Assembly: GCF_000226095.1 (NCBI RefSeq)
Contig: NC_016473.1
Span: forward strand, 1,240,001-1,304,000
DNA from: Thermothelomyces thermophilus ATCC 42464
Lineage: Eukaryota > Ascomycota > Sordariomycetes > Sordariales > Chaetomiaceae
Direction of reading: 5' to 3'
Length of the DNA: 64,000 nt
Within the stretch, counting starts at the first letter, position 1. Each line of letters begins with the position of its first letter. Both the position numbers and the translations under genes were made by a program. The notes under the pieces were generated by a model. That model saw only the letters and a program-made list of their open reading frames with translations. It was not told the origin of the DNA and ran no database searches. This document shows, in pieces, positions 36,195-46,236 of the stretch.

Positions 36195-37943
36195 ATGAAG
36201 TCGACAAGAGCGCAGCCGCTGCGGCAGATCCACGCCTTCTTCGGCCCCGTCGGTGAAGCCCCGACCGGCGCAGCGACGGACGCGGCCATCTACCGCCAGG
36301 AGCAGGACATGCACGAGTCGTGCCTCCTGGGGCTGTGCCCGGTGGAGAAGTGGTACAAGGGCTCCTACGCGGCCGCCTGCCCCCGGCCCATCCTCGTCGG
36401 CAAGCATCACCAGGAGCAGCTCGAGCGGCTGCACCGCGCCCTTACTCTGGCAAATTGTTGACATTGTGCAGAGATGGTGGTCTGACCCGGCCGCCCAGTT
36501 CCCCCAGCGGATGCCGCTGGCCAAGGAAGAGGAGGAGCTCCTCCAGGTGCGTTGCGTTGCCCGTTTCCGGACTCGATTTTTCTTCTTTTGCCCCTCGTTA
36601 TGTTATGCCTAGTCCTAAGAGCAATCTGGCAGTGGATCGAGACTCAAGTGCCCCATAGCCTGCCCGAGTTCCGACACGTCCTCGGCTCCTGGAGACCCGA
36701 TTTCCTGGTCGGAGATGTTGTTCAAGGAGGACCGTATCCATCGGGCGAGATCTTCTGTCTCACCGAGATCAACGCTCGCTTTAGCTTCAATGGTTTCATG
36801 CACGAGGCGTATGGGCGACAGGCCCTTGTAAACCTCGGCGTGGAGAAGCGAGGATTGCGCTCCGAGACCAGTTCGCCTAAGGTAGGCCCATTTGGCTTTC
36901 TTTATGGCGTACGGCTTTGACACTGGCCGAGCCAGCCCCTTAAGTATTGTGCATGGCTGACACAATGATGATCACCACCCCCAAAGATCCTCGATGGGCT
37001 GTGCAGCCTGTTTCGCCTCGACCGCCCCTTGCACCTGTTGAAAGGCGAGGAGGCGGGAATCGACATCCACATGTTTGTTGATTTCCTCGAGCGCCGCTCT
37101 GGTCTGAGGCCGCGCATCATCGCGCCCAAGGACCTCCGCCTGGTGCCCGACGACGGGGCTCTCGAGGGTTACAAGCTATGCTGTCTGGCCCCGTCGTCAT
37201 CGTCTCCTCCTTCCGCCTCCACCCGCCTGCTCTCCTTCGGCGGGGAGACGCTGGAGGAGATACACCAGGTTGGCCTGGAGCTGCACCAGCGCGAGCTCTT
37301 CGCACTGCCCCGAGACGTGCTGCGCGCCGTCGCCCTCCGGTGCTTCAACGACCTCCGGGCCGTTCTGCTCGTCCATGACAAGCGGATGCTCGGCCTCGTG
37401 CGGGAGGAGCTCGACTCGCTGGTCGCCCGGTCCGTGCTGAGCGAGACGCAGGCCGACGCCCTCCGTCACGGCATCGCCGAGACGCTGCTCCCGGGCTCGC
37501 CAGCGATCCGGGAGCTGCTTCGGCGCTGCGCCGAGTCTCCGGACCTGAGGCGCGAATACCTCCTCAAGCCAATCCGGGGCGGCAAGGGGGCGGGCATCAT
37601 ATTCGGGGATGAGCTGAGCGCTTCCGAGTGGATGGCTCATCTGCAGCAGCTCGAGAACGCCGCTCAGCTCGTCCCCGGCCGTCCCACCTGGATCGCACAG
37701 CGGCTGGTGAAGCAGCGTTCGTACGATGTCGTGCTCGGGTCGCCCGCCAAGTCCGCCCGTCAACCCTTGGTCGGAACGTACCACGTCGTCCATGGTGAGC
37801 TCCTCGGTTTTGGGACATGGAGAGCCGGACCGGGCCGCATCTGCGCTGTGAGCAATGGGGCCGCGTGGATCTGCTCTGTCGTGCAGGAGGATGCAAGCGA
37901 CAGCGAATCTTCGTCAGAATGGCCGACCAACACCCAAATCTAG
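36195..37943 (+). CDS. ATP-grasp-like ligase of unknown specificity, apparent frameshift
   Basis: Three exons: 36195-36546, 36633-36881, 36987-37943. If one base is discounted in exon 1 the product is about 518 residues. Near residues 390-410 the protein has YLLKPIRGGKGAGI, the Lys-Pro and Gly-rich loop of ATP-grasp ligases, followed by WIAQRLVKQRSYDVV and a closing GTYHVVHGELLGFGTWRAG, the order seen in circularly permuted carboxylate-amine ligases. The middle segment GEIFCLTEINARFSFNGFMHEAYG resembles the acceptor-binding part of that group. It would join a carboxylate to an amine using ATP. Oddity: exon 1 is 352 nt, one more than a whole-codon frame allows. Around 36446-36456 the reading frame moves from HRALTLA to IVDIVQRWW without any splice signal, so there is either a one-base insertion in an AAA run or an assembly error. 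Family assignment is moderate; the substrate is unknown. Confidence 0.62.
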
Positions 37944-39022
37944 TTTCCTTTTCTCTTTTTTTTCCTTTTTTGGGTTAATTCACCAGTATAAGGTAATTTA
38001 CCGTAATACCAAAAATGAATGAAACGAAACGATGTACGGCGTACTTCGTCCTCCGTACGTAAGTCATGATACTTGACTACAATACTACTATGTAGTAGTG
38101 CGAGCAGCTGAGCCCCTGAGTATTCTGTTTACTCGGCGATCGGTCAGGGGGAGGTCCCGTTCTTCGCATGCCAAGAGCATGTCTCTGGACTGGCCAGCTG
38201 AAGGACTCACCCTGTCCGACGTGGCCGAGTGCGACCTTAGCGATGTTCTTTGGCTTTCTGAAACACCACACTACTTGTAGTTGGTCACCAGCCCAAAATG
38301 GTTGCTTAGGGCTGGCTGTTCCTTACTGATCGTGAAACCCGGCGCTGATCAGCCGCCCTGAGCGCGCAAACCCTCGTCATTTTCCGGATCAATGTGAGAG
38401 AGGGGCACCCTTCCAAACTCGTGCAGGGGCTTGTGTGGCCCCAGAGCCGTGGATCCCGCGCGCGCTACCGAGAGATCACAAAGCTGAGCCGAATACATCC
38501 CAGACACAGCGACTCACCTCTCTTGACCGCTCCGGGGCATCGGGTCTCCATTTGGGCGAACCCCAGTGGCTCTTAGCAAGGAGAGTTCCTCAAAGCTACC
38601 CTTCCGCGAGACTCCATGGGTCCCTGAGCGGACATGTTCGCGGGAGTGTGTGTTGCTTCGTTTGTATGTGCTTGGTTATGTGGTGCCAGACTCGGCAGTA
38701 CGTGGGTGCCAGCGGCACACTTTGTCCAACCACCCCCTCGCCCTTCCCATTCCCCGGGGGGGGGGGGGGGGGGATAAGTGATCTGAGGTCCTGGGGCTGT
38801 TCCCAACTCAAATTGGAGTTACCGATACTTCATCACGCCGGCCCGGTCCATTGACCAACTCAAAAAAGCATATCTGATTTTTGCCTGATCGTAGAGGCCA
38901 GACTCGTTCTCAAGCTCTGTGCCCTAGTTAGTTAAGTACTTAGTGTTCGTTGCCAACAGCTCCCCGGCAGTCAGTCAATCAACGGCCGAACCTTGTTTCG
39001 TTTCCCATCGTTTCCCACCACC
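37944..39022. other. Intergenic between ligase and dioxygenase
   Basis: 1.1 kb between two genes on the same strand. It has a GTACGGCGTACTTCGTCCTCCGTACG repeat, shown in part (38034-38059: TACTTCGTCCTCCGTAC), and a run of 18 G at 38756-38773. The dioxygenase 5' region follows. No gene seen. Confidence 0.5.
38756..38773. repeat. G18 homopolymer
   Basis: Eighteen consecutive G after TTCCCC. Prone to length change and to sequencing error. Confidence 0.85.
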
Positions 39023-39230
39023 ATGCAGCACCTATTGCATCCCCTCAAGCATTCCGGGGTTGGCGCCCTGCCTACTCGTAACTTCCCTACTTTCTCCTCT
39101 TCCCATCCCAACATGCTCTTTTTTTTCATTTCCGTTCCCGTTTCGGAGCTGTTGGCTCAAGATCGGGGACACGGTTTTGCTGAAACTTAGCCATCTTTTT
39201 TTCATTGGCTTCTCGTGGTCTAGGTGTTCT

Positions 39231-39261
<31 letters not shown>

Positions 39262-40104
39262 ACCACCACCACCACCAGCAATGCAGTACCGCATCTGAGC
39301 GTGAGCCGGCTGGACTGCCTGCAGCAACCAGGCCACATCCAGGAGGTCAATCAGCTGCTCGAGCGGGAGGGCATGGTCAAGCTCAGCCTGGGCTTCCCGG
39401 ACGACGAGAGCAGGTACCTGCACGGCCTGATCGTGGGCCTGGGCCGGTTCCACGGGCACGGCCAGCCGGTGGACCACAGCGCGACGCGGGGGTGGTTCTG
39501 GGACATCCGGCCGAGCGCGAGCCGGTTCCAGAGCAACGGGTGCCAGGCGCGGTCCGAGACGATGCGCGAGTTCCCCTGGCACACCGACTGCAGCTACGAG
39601 GACCGGCCGCCGCGCTACTTCGCCCTGCAGGTCCTCCAGCCGGACCGGCGCGGCGGCGGCGTCTTCTCGGCACTCGCCGCCCGCCACGTCCTCCGCCAGC
39701 TCTCGCCCGCCGCCCGGGACGCCCTGAGTCGGCCCGACTTCCGCATCGCCGTGCCGCCCGAGTTCGTGCGGTCCAGCGGCAGGACACACCTCGTCGGCAG
39801 CATCCTCGCCCCGGGTTGTTCCGCATCCGCCTCCGCCTCCGCCTCCGCCTCCGCCTCGATCCGGTTCCGGGAGGACATCGTGACGCCGCTGAGCGAGGCA
39901 GCGGCCCGGGCGATGGACGAGCTCAAGCGGGCGCTCCAGAGCCCGGAGGCGAGACGGGAGACGCTGCACCTCACGTCCGAGACCCTACCCCGCGGTTCTG
40001 TCCTGCTGCTGGACAACCGGCGCTGGCTCCACGCGCGGAACGAGGTCCGCGACCCGGAGCGCCATCTGCGCCGTGTCAGGTGGGACGCCGTTCCGTTTGT
40101 GTGA
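39023..40104 (+). CDS. TauD/TfdA-type Fe(II)/2-oxoglutarate dioxygenase
   Basis: Proposed exons 39023-39077 and 39224-40104, 311 residues. The catalytic domain (about 45-305) has the iron facial triad His138-x-Asp140 in FPWHTDCSYED and distal His288 in NRRWLHARN, with Arg-rich RHLRRVRW after it for 2-oxoglutarate. It should hydroxylate, desaturate or cleave a small carboxylate or amine using O2 and 2-oxoglutarate. A Thr-rich N-terminal linker and a Ser-Ala repeat (residues about 218-230) are low complexity. Exon 2 has no ATG before the domain; the frame opens cleanly onto ATG 39023 (MQHLLHPLK) through a 146-nt intron GTAACT..CTAG that restores codon phase, so this start is likely but less sure than the domain. 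Same strand as the upstream ligase. Confidence 0.78.
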
Positions 40105-41033
40105 GTGCGCGGAGCGGAGGCAGGGGAAGAAGAATGAAGGGGAGGAGGAGTGGTGAGAAGAGGAGAGGGTAGGAGAGGGGAAAATAATTAGATTAATAAT
40201 GAGGCCATTGATGAGGTCAAAATTGAGAGGTTGAGTTTGCTGTTCAAAAAAAAAAAAAAAATTAAAGGGAAGGAAACCAAAGCACTAAATTAGACAGTAT
40301 TTGTTTGCGTTTTTTAAACCTAACAAATCCGAGGGGGAAATTGTGGTGTAGGTAATTAATTAATTCATCATTTTCATCCTGTAAAATGCTAACAACAGAG
40401 ATCAATCACTGGATTGGGGGTGGGGTGGGGGGATAGTGGCGTTGCGGAGTTATTGAACTTTCTAGTGATTTTTTTCGCCCCGATATTGCCGGCCAAGATA
40501 TTTCAAGTCGTTGACGCATTACAGACAGCCTGATGGAAGATGGTTCCAATTGATGGAAGAAGGTTGTAGTATTGTAAATAGTTCAAAAGTGCGATGTCTT
40601 CTTCCTACGCTTGCTAGCCCTGTGGCTCTGTATAAGTAGAGGATAGGAACAAAGAACCCTCCGTTTGCCAGCCCGTTTGCCAGATCCACAGGGCTTATCT
40701 TATCAAACCTTACATGATGGACGCGTCCGTAGATAACGTACTGCATCACAGCCCATTGAATTTTGCACACTTACTATATGCGAGGAACTATCTGAAACTT
40801 CTTGAACCAGGTTGCAGGAGGCATAATCAAGTCTTGTTTTCAAACGTGAGGCTGGCCGCCTCGGGTCTTTTTTTCTATTTCGTAATCGCCCTCTCAATCC
40901 AGCGAATAATTATACTCTGTACACGAATCGCGCCTTCCTGGTGGATTGGGATGCGCACACCAGGCATCCACGCTATGTTGGTATGAAGGTGTGTTCCTAA
41001 TTCCACCATTCATCGAACCTCTCTTTCCACTTG
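40105..41033. other. Convergent 3' region, dioxygenase and decarboxylase
   Basis: About 930 bases, AT-richer than the genes, with an A16 run at 40246-40261, TTAATTAATTAATTC near 40355, and no recognisable gene. Holds both 3' UTRs. Confidence 0.55.
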
Positions 41034-42742
41034 CTAACTCCTATTCTCTCCGTTTCGATATACGACCTCTGGCCCCGGGTTCACGTACAAAATTTCGTAC
41101 GTATTGGGAAATCCGTTGAAGGTTGTCGCGCAGGTTACCGAGTATGCTGCCTCTTGAGTCAGGGCGAGCGTCCACAAAGAAAAAAATAAAAAGAAAAATG
41201 AAAGAAAAAAAAAAAAAAAAGAGAAAAAAAGAAAAGAACAAAAGAACAAAAAGACTCACCTCCCATGTCTGTGTATTTCAACCAGTCGCCGATCCTGGCC
41301 TCGCAGGGCAACGTCGCCCGTTCGGAAACGCAGTCGAAGCCGTCGCAGGTTGGGCCCCAAACGGAATACAAGTGTTTCCCTTGGGCCCGGGCCCGCCGCG
41401 GCGGTGCGCCGGGCTGGTCCTTCTCCTCCTTGTCGTCGTCGTCGACGGGGATCAGGGTCGGGACGAACACCTCGTCTTCGACCAGGCGGTTCATGAAGCA
41501 GCCGTAGACGCCGTCGTTCTGGTACAGCATGTCCAGCTGCGGCCCGTCCACGGCACCGGTGCCGTCGCCATCATCATCGTTGTTGTCGTGGTCGTGCGTC
41601 CGACGGGCGATGATCTTGCACGCCAGCGTGTAGAAGCTGCGGGCGTAGAAGCGGCCGGGCTCGGCGATGATGCGGACGCGGTCGCCGCTGGGGAATTCGC
41701 TCTCGATCGCCAGGCGCAGGGCGGACGCCATGGCTTCGAAGTTGGCGTCGGTGAAGCCGCCGCCGACGTCCAGGATGGTCAAGTCGAAGCCCACGTCCCT
41801 CGCCTGGTCGAAGATGCGCCGCGCGTCCCGGACGGCCGCGTGGAGGGCCTTGGGATCCGTCGCTCCCGATCCTGTCTCCGGGAAAATAGACACTGTGTTA
41901 AGACAGGATGAAATAGTTAAAGAGGGGGTGGGGGGGGGGGGTGGGGGGAAAAGAGAATTGGGGACGACGGCGGCATTACCAATGTGGAAGCAGACGCCGA
42001 CGACTTGGAGACCGAGGGCGCGCGCCTTTAGGAGCAGGGGGCGGGTGGCGTGCAGGGACGCGCCGAACTTGTTGCTCAAGCACACGGCGGCCGTCTCGTC
42101 GTCGGCGTAGATGCGGAGCAGCAGGCGCATGTCCGGGCTGACGCTCGCGATCTTGTCCAGCTCGTCGGCGTTGTCGAAGGTGGTCAGCAGGACGCCGCGG
42201 TCCGAGGCCATGTGCAGGGCCGACGCGGCCTTGCACGGGTGGGTGTAGACGATGCGCGACGGGTTCACCCCGAGGCCGAGCACCAGCTCGATCTCGGCCG
42301 GCGAGGCGCAGTCGAAGCCGAGGCCCAGGTCGGCCAGGAACCGGAGGAGATGGGCGTCTGAGTTGCATTTGACGGCTCCAAGGCGGGGAAGGGGGAAAAG
42401 GGGGCAGGAGTCAGCAACGCTATCATGATAACACCATGGCATGGTCGTCTTCGTGTTGAACCTGGCAAGCGAGGGAGCCGCAAACGTCAAACTGAAGGAG
42501 GAGGAGGAGGGTGGGGGAAGGGAAAGAAACCCTTGAGCAGTCTCACCATAGAAGGGCTGGATGTGCGGAAGATGGTGCATCCACCGCTGGTGCTGCCCGA
42601 GGGTTCTGGTCGAGTCTGCTACGACGAAGGGGAGGTCTGCCTCGGGGGCGAAGGGCGTCTCCCGCAGCTCCGCGATTCTCCTTCGTATCAGCACGTCGAC
42701 ACGCTCGTGCGAGAGCAACTCGGCGGCGGCGGGGGTCATCAT
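41034..42742 (-). CDS. Ornithine-decarboxylase-like PLP enzyme (fold type III)
   Basis: Four exons (minus): 42742-42547, 42375-41980, 41871-41260, 41146-41034; 438 residues. The family motifs are in order: PFYAVKCN with PLP-binding Lys68 (split by intron 1), CFHIGSG, LDVGGGF, EPGRFY (Glu268), WGPTCDGFD with catalytic Cys373, and MGAYSVTCATTFNGF at the C terminus. So it is probably an active decarboxylase of a basic amino acid (ornithine, lysine, arginine or diaminopimelate). It is not a clear housekeeping spe-1: the N terminus is short and there are two acidic insertions (DHDNNDDDGDG about 291-301 and DDDDKEEKDQPG about 341-352). It sits head-to-head with the adenylating enzyme gene across about 980 bases, so shared control is likely. 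Introns 171, 108 and 113 nt. Two adjacent ATGs (42742, 42739) serve as start. Confidence 0.88.
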
Positions 42743-43720
42743 GTTTTACGTTCCTTTTGCTCCAGCAACCTCTGCCAACAGCAGTGTCCACCTTGCCGCC
42801 TCCCGGTTTGTTCAGCAGAGTGCAGCGCTTGCTTTTGGTTTTCTTGGATGATATATACGGTCACGGCCGAGGCAAGTTACATCCGTTGCCGCGTTCGCTT
42901 CATCATGTGTTATGGATATACCCACAGTCGCCTTGGACAGGCCACTTAAAGGCGACATGTCGCGTGGGAATCAAAACCTTCGTCTTCCTGGCACCTCATG
43001 ACGCCTTCGCACCGACAAAAGCACTTCCCCCACGGAGTAAGACGAGCGGTGATGGCCGGGACGAGCCGAATCGTGGTTTACCACTAGTGTGGTTCGCGGT
43101 ACACTACCCCGGAACCCAGCTGAAGCGGCGCGCTGATCTTTGCATTTTAAAGCATGCGCTTGGCGGCCCCAGCCAACACTGGTCGATCGATGTTTCTGAT
43201 CCTGTCTTACTAGTAGTGGGGGGGAGGGAGATGATTCAAACAGTGCCATGACACTGTACGGATCTGAGGGACGTCTTCACACACGGAATACTCCGTACCC
43301 CTGTGCTATTGTAAATACAACACACGACACACATAGCAGCTGGTTCGTGTATGTATGTACGAAGTATTGCGGTATGGATTACATACGGACGTACAAACAC
43401 GATACCTCGGATTTCCGTGGAGCACAAGGGAAAAAAAGGGAAGAGCCGGGGGGGGGGAATACTCCGGACAGGAGACGCACCCGCGTTTCGCGCGGGACGG
43501 AATATAACCGCAATGCCGCCGTCTTACTGCACATGAACAACGAGCAGAGACAGCTCCCAACCTGGCTCAGAGACCCCCCCCCCCCCCCCCCTCCTTTTCT
43601 CTTCACCCTCTCCCGTACAACAGAAACAAGACACAACTACTACAGTACGTCATCATCACTTCAGACCGCACGGGGTTCCTAGCTGTGGTGAGAGAGACGG
43701 TTGACTTGCAAACTGCCAGG
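42743..43720. other. Bidirectional promoter, decarboxylase / adenylating enzyme
   Basis: 978 bases between divergent ATGs. It carries the repeat GTACGGATC..AATACTCCGTACCC..GTATGGATTACATACGGACGTAC in pieces (43254-43395), a C18 run at 43574-43591, and GAAACAAGACACAACTACTACAG just before the start. The enzymes are probably co-expressed. No clear operator was recognised. Confidence 0.5.
43574..43591. repeat. C18 homopolymer
   Basis: Eighteen C in a row, 130 bases upstream of the adenylating-enzyme start, next to CTCCTTTTCTC. Confidence 0.85.
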
Positions 43721-45603
43721 ATGAAACCCGGCGCCTACTCCCTGAACGAGGTCCTTGCTGTCGCGAGGATCCATCCCTTCTACAACCCCGCGGTCCAGTA
43801 CCCTCCTGACGAAGAGGGCATCCGGGCCGTCTTGGAGTCGGCGGCAAAGGAGCAGTCGGCTCCGGACTTGGGCCGTGTGCCCCTCACCACGAAGAAGGAC
43901 TTGTAAGGACAATCTCGACCATTGTGCCTGTTTCCTTGTCCCCCCCCCCCTTCTCCATTCTCCCTCCCTCCCTGTTCTCTCCCTCTATGAATATATGAAT
44001 ATATGCATTTGCTGACGCAAACGGGGGGAGCCACAACCTTTCAAGGTACAAAACAATCGAGCGGCTGGCGGGTGATGCGAGCCCCGACAACACGTACCGC
44101 CGGAGTGCCTACCTGAGCATCACCGGTGGCGGATCTGGCGGCCTCCCCATGTTGTTCGCGACCGACGCGGCCGAGAACCGGGCACAGCGGGCCCGAATGG
44201 GCAACCTGATTCGGAACTGCCGTCTCATCGGGCCGGGCGACTGGGTCTTGACCACCCATGCTAGTGGTCACTTTTACCGGTATGCGCCTGTCTGAATTTC
44301 TTCCTAGCCTGCCCCAGGGTAGCGGGCTCTCAGACACGGAATGTGCGGTGCCGGAGCGAAGAGAACTAATAGTTTGTTTGTTTTTATTTTCCCTCTTTTT
44401 TCTTTTCTAAAGAGAGGAGAAAAGAGAAGAAAGAAAATAAAAAGAAACGGCAAAGGAAAGGAAAGAAGAAGCTAAAGGGTCGCCGGTTATAGATCACTCG
44501 ATCTCACTCTCGAGATCCTCGGGAACGCCGGCGCGAGCGTCCTGTCGGCCGGGCACAACATGGAACCGGCCGAGGTCGCCGCGGCGCTGGCGCACTACCG
44601 CGTCAACGTGCTGACCGGCGACGGCAGCCAGGTCGTCCGCATCGTCCGCCACATCGCCTCGCTGCCCGCCGACGAGCGCCACCGCATCCGCCTGACCAAG
44701 ATCATATACACCTCCGAGCCGCTCACCCCGAGCCAGCGCGCCTACATCGCCGACGTCCTCGGCCCTGGGGTCGCCATCGGATCCATGCTGGGCAGCTCCG
44801 AGGCCGGGCCCTGGGCCGTCGGCCCCCTCCGCGCGCCCCTCGAGGCGACAGCAGAAGAAGCAGAGCAGAAGCAACAGCACGAGGACGCTTCGGCGGCGGC
44901 CGATGCGGGAGCCACCGACTTTGTTTTTGACACGCGCACCATGGTGATCGAGATCCTCGACCCGTCGTCGTTGTCATCCTCCTCCTCCTCCACCACCACC
45001 ACCACCGCCGCCGCCTCCGCCTCCGCCTCCGAAGCAAACAGAACAAGCCAGCAGCCGGTGCCGGTGCCGGTGCCGGAGCCGGTGCCGGAGGGGACGCCCG
45101 GGATCGTGGTGCAGACGTCGCTGCAGCGGCTCAAGAACCCGCTGGTGCGCTACGTCAGCGGCGACGTCGGGTCGCGGCACCCGCTGCCGGCGTCGCTGGC
45201 GGCCGTCGTGCCCGAGGGCGAGCGCGAGCACATGCGGGTGCTGCGCCTGCGCGGCCGCGACCGCCGCTTCAGCTTCAAGTGGTACGGCGCCTACTTCGAG
45301 TTCGACCGCCTGGCCGCCTTCCTGCGCGCCCCGGAATGGGGCATCCTGCAGTGGCAAGTCGTCCTGGCTAGCGTCGAGGCCTCCTCGCCCGAGGTCGCCC
45401 TCGAGATCCGACTTCTGCTGCCCTCCGGGCCCGCCCGTCATGGCGCCGCAGAGTCCGAGCTGGTCCGGGCCATCGAAACCTTCTTCTTTGTCCAGGCCGA
45501 GAGCCGCCATCTCTTCCGGATCAAGTTCCTCAAGGACATCACCGAATTCGAGAGGAGCTGCACCGGGGGGAAGGTGATGAACTTCGTCGACAAGGTGCAC
45601 TAA
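43721..45603 (+). CDS. PaaK-like adenylate-forming enzyme (phenylacetate-CoA ligase family)
   Basis: Three exons: 43721-43902, 44046-44279, 44493-45603; introns 143 and 213 nt; 508 residues. The N-terminal IHPFYNPAVQYP resembles the PaaK opening, residues 85-95 SITGGGSGGLP are the ATP-phosphate loop (family SSGTTGxP), SLDLTLEILGNAGASVLSAG follows, and EPLTPSQRAYIADVLGPGVAIGSMLGSSEAG matches the acyl-adenylate A5 region. YVSGDVG is the A7-like Asp motif. A low-complexity insertion (Ala/Thr/Ser and Pro-Val repeats, about 310-360) lies between the N- and C-lobes. The last exon ends in GGKVMNFVDKVH, reminiscent of the C-terminal catalytic Lys segment. It should activate a carboxylic acid as AMP ester, possibly to a CoA thioester. 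No fused carrier or reductase domain is present, so partners must lie elsewhere. ATG 43721 follows GCCAGG. Confidence 0.8.
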
Positions 45604-46236
45604 CCGACCGGTATGAGAGCCTCGGAGCATGCTGTCAGCTAACTGGCTTGCTGTACTCTAAGAGGGTGAGAGAGAGTCTGTATATGAGTGAGAGAGACCT
45701 GGGATCTCTTTAAAGATAACCATATATGTGCTGTTGAATGTCGTGTTTAGGTCACTCCATCACTCTGGCTCTGTCTGTGACCATGACTGACCGTCAGGGA
45801 GGAAGGGGGGGAGGGGAAAGATGCTTGCCATTCTCAAGTTGCTCATCAACATACACACATCGTGTACAACATCCAATCTCGTCGTGTTCTTGTCACGGGG
45901 CGGCCGTCACTTGCCACCAAGTATCATCAGTCGCCCGACAAAAACATGAACAAATACATCATCGCCTCATCAACTTCGTCAGAGACTGCCAAACACATCA
46001 TGTCTCTCGTGCTACTCATCAGTCCATAACACACCATCGTCATCATGAGCCCCCGTCCATCGTCAAGTCACAAAAGAAGAAAAAGACGAGAAAGGAGGTA
46101 GGGGAGGAAGGGGGAAAATGAAAAGAATAAAAGGAAACCATGTCTCATCATCACCTTTCCAACCAATCAAGCATTCCCCCTTAGCCTGGGCAACTCGTCA
46201 TCTCATCTCGTTTCCACTCCATAGAACCACAACCCC
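45604..46236. other. Convergent 3' region
   Basis: 633 bases between the adenylating enzyme and the giant gene. GAGAGAG repeats (45660-45705), GGGAGG runs, and AAAAGAAGAAAAAGACG near 46070. No gene seen. Confidence 0.6.
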
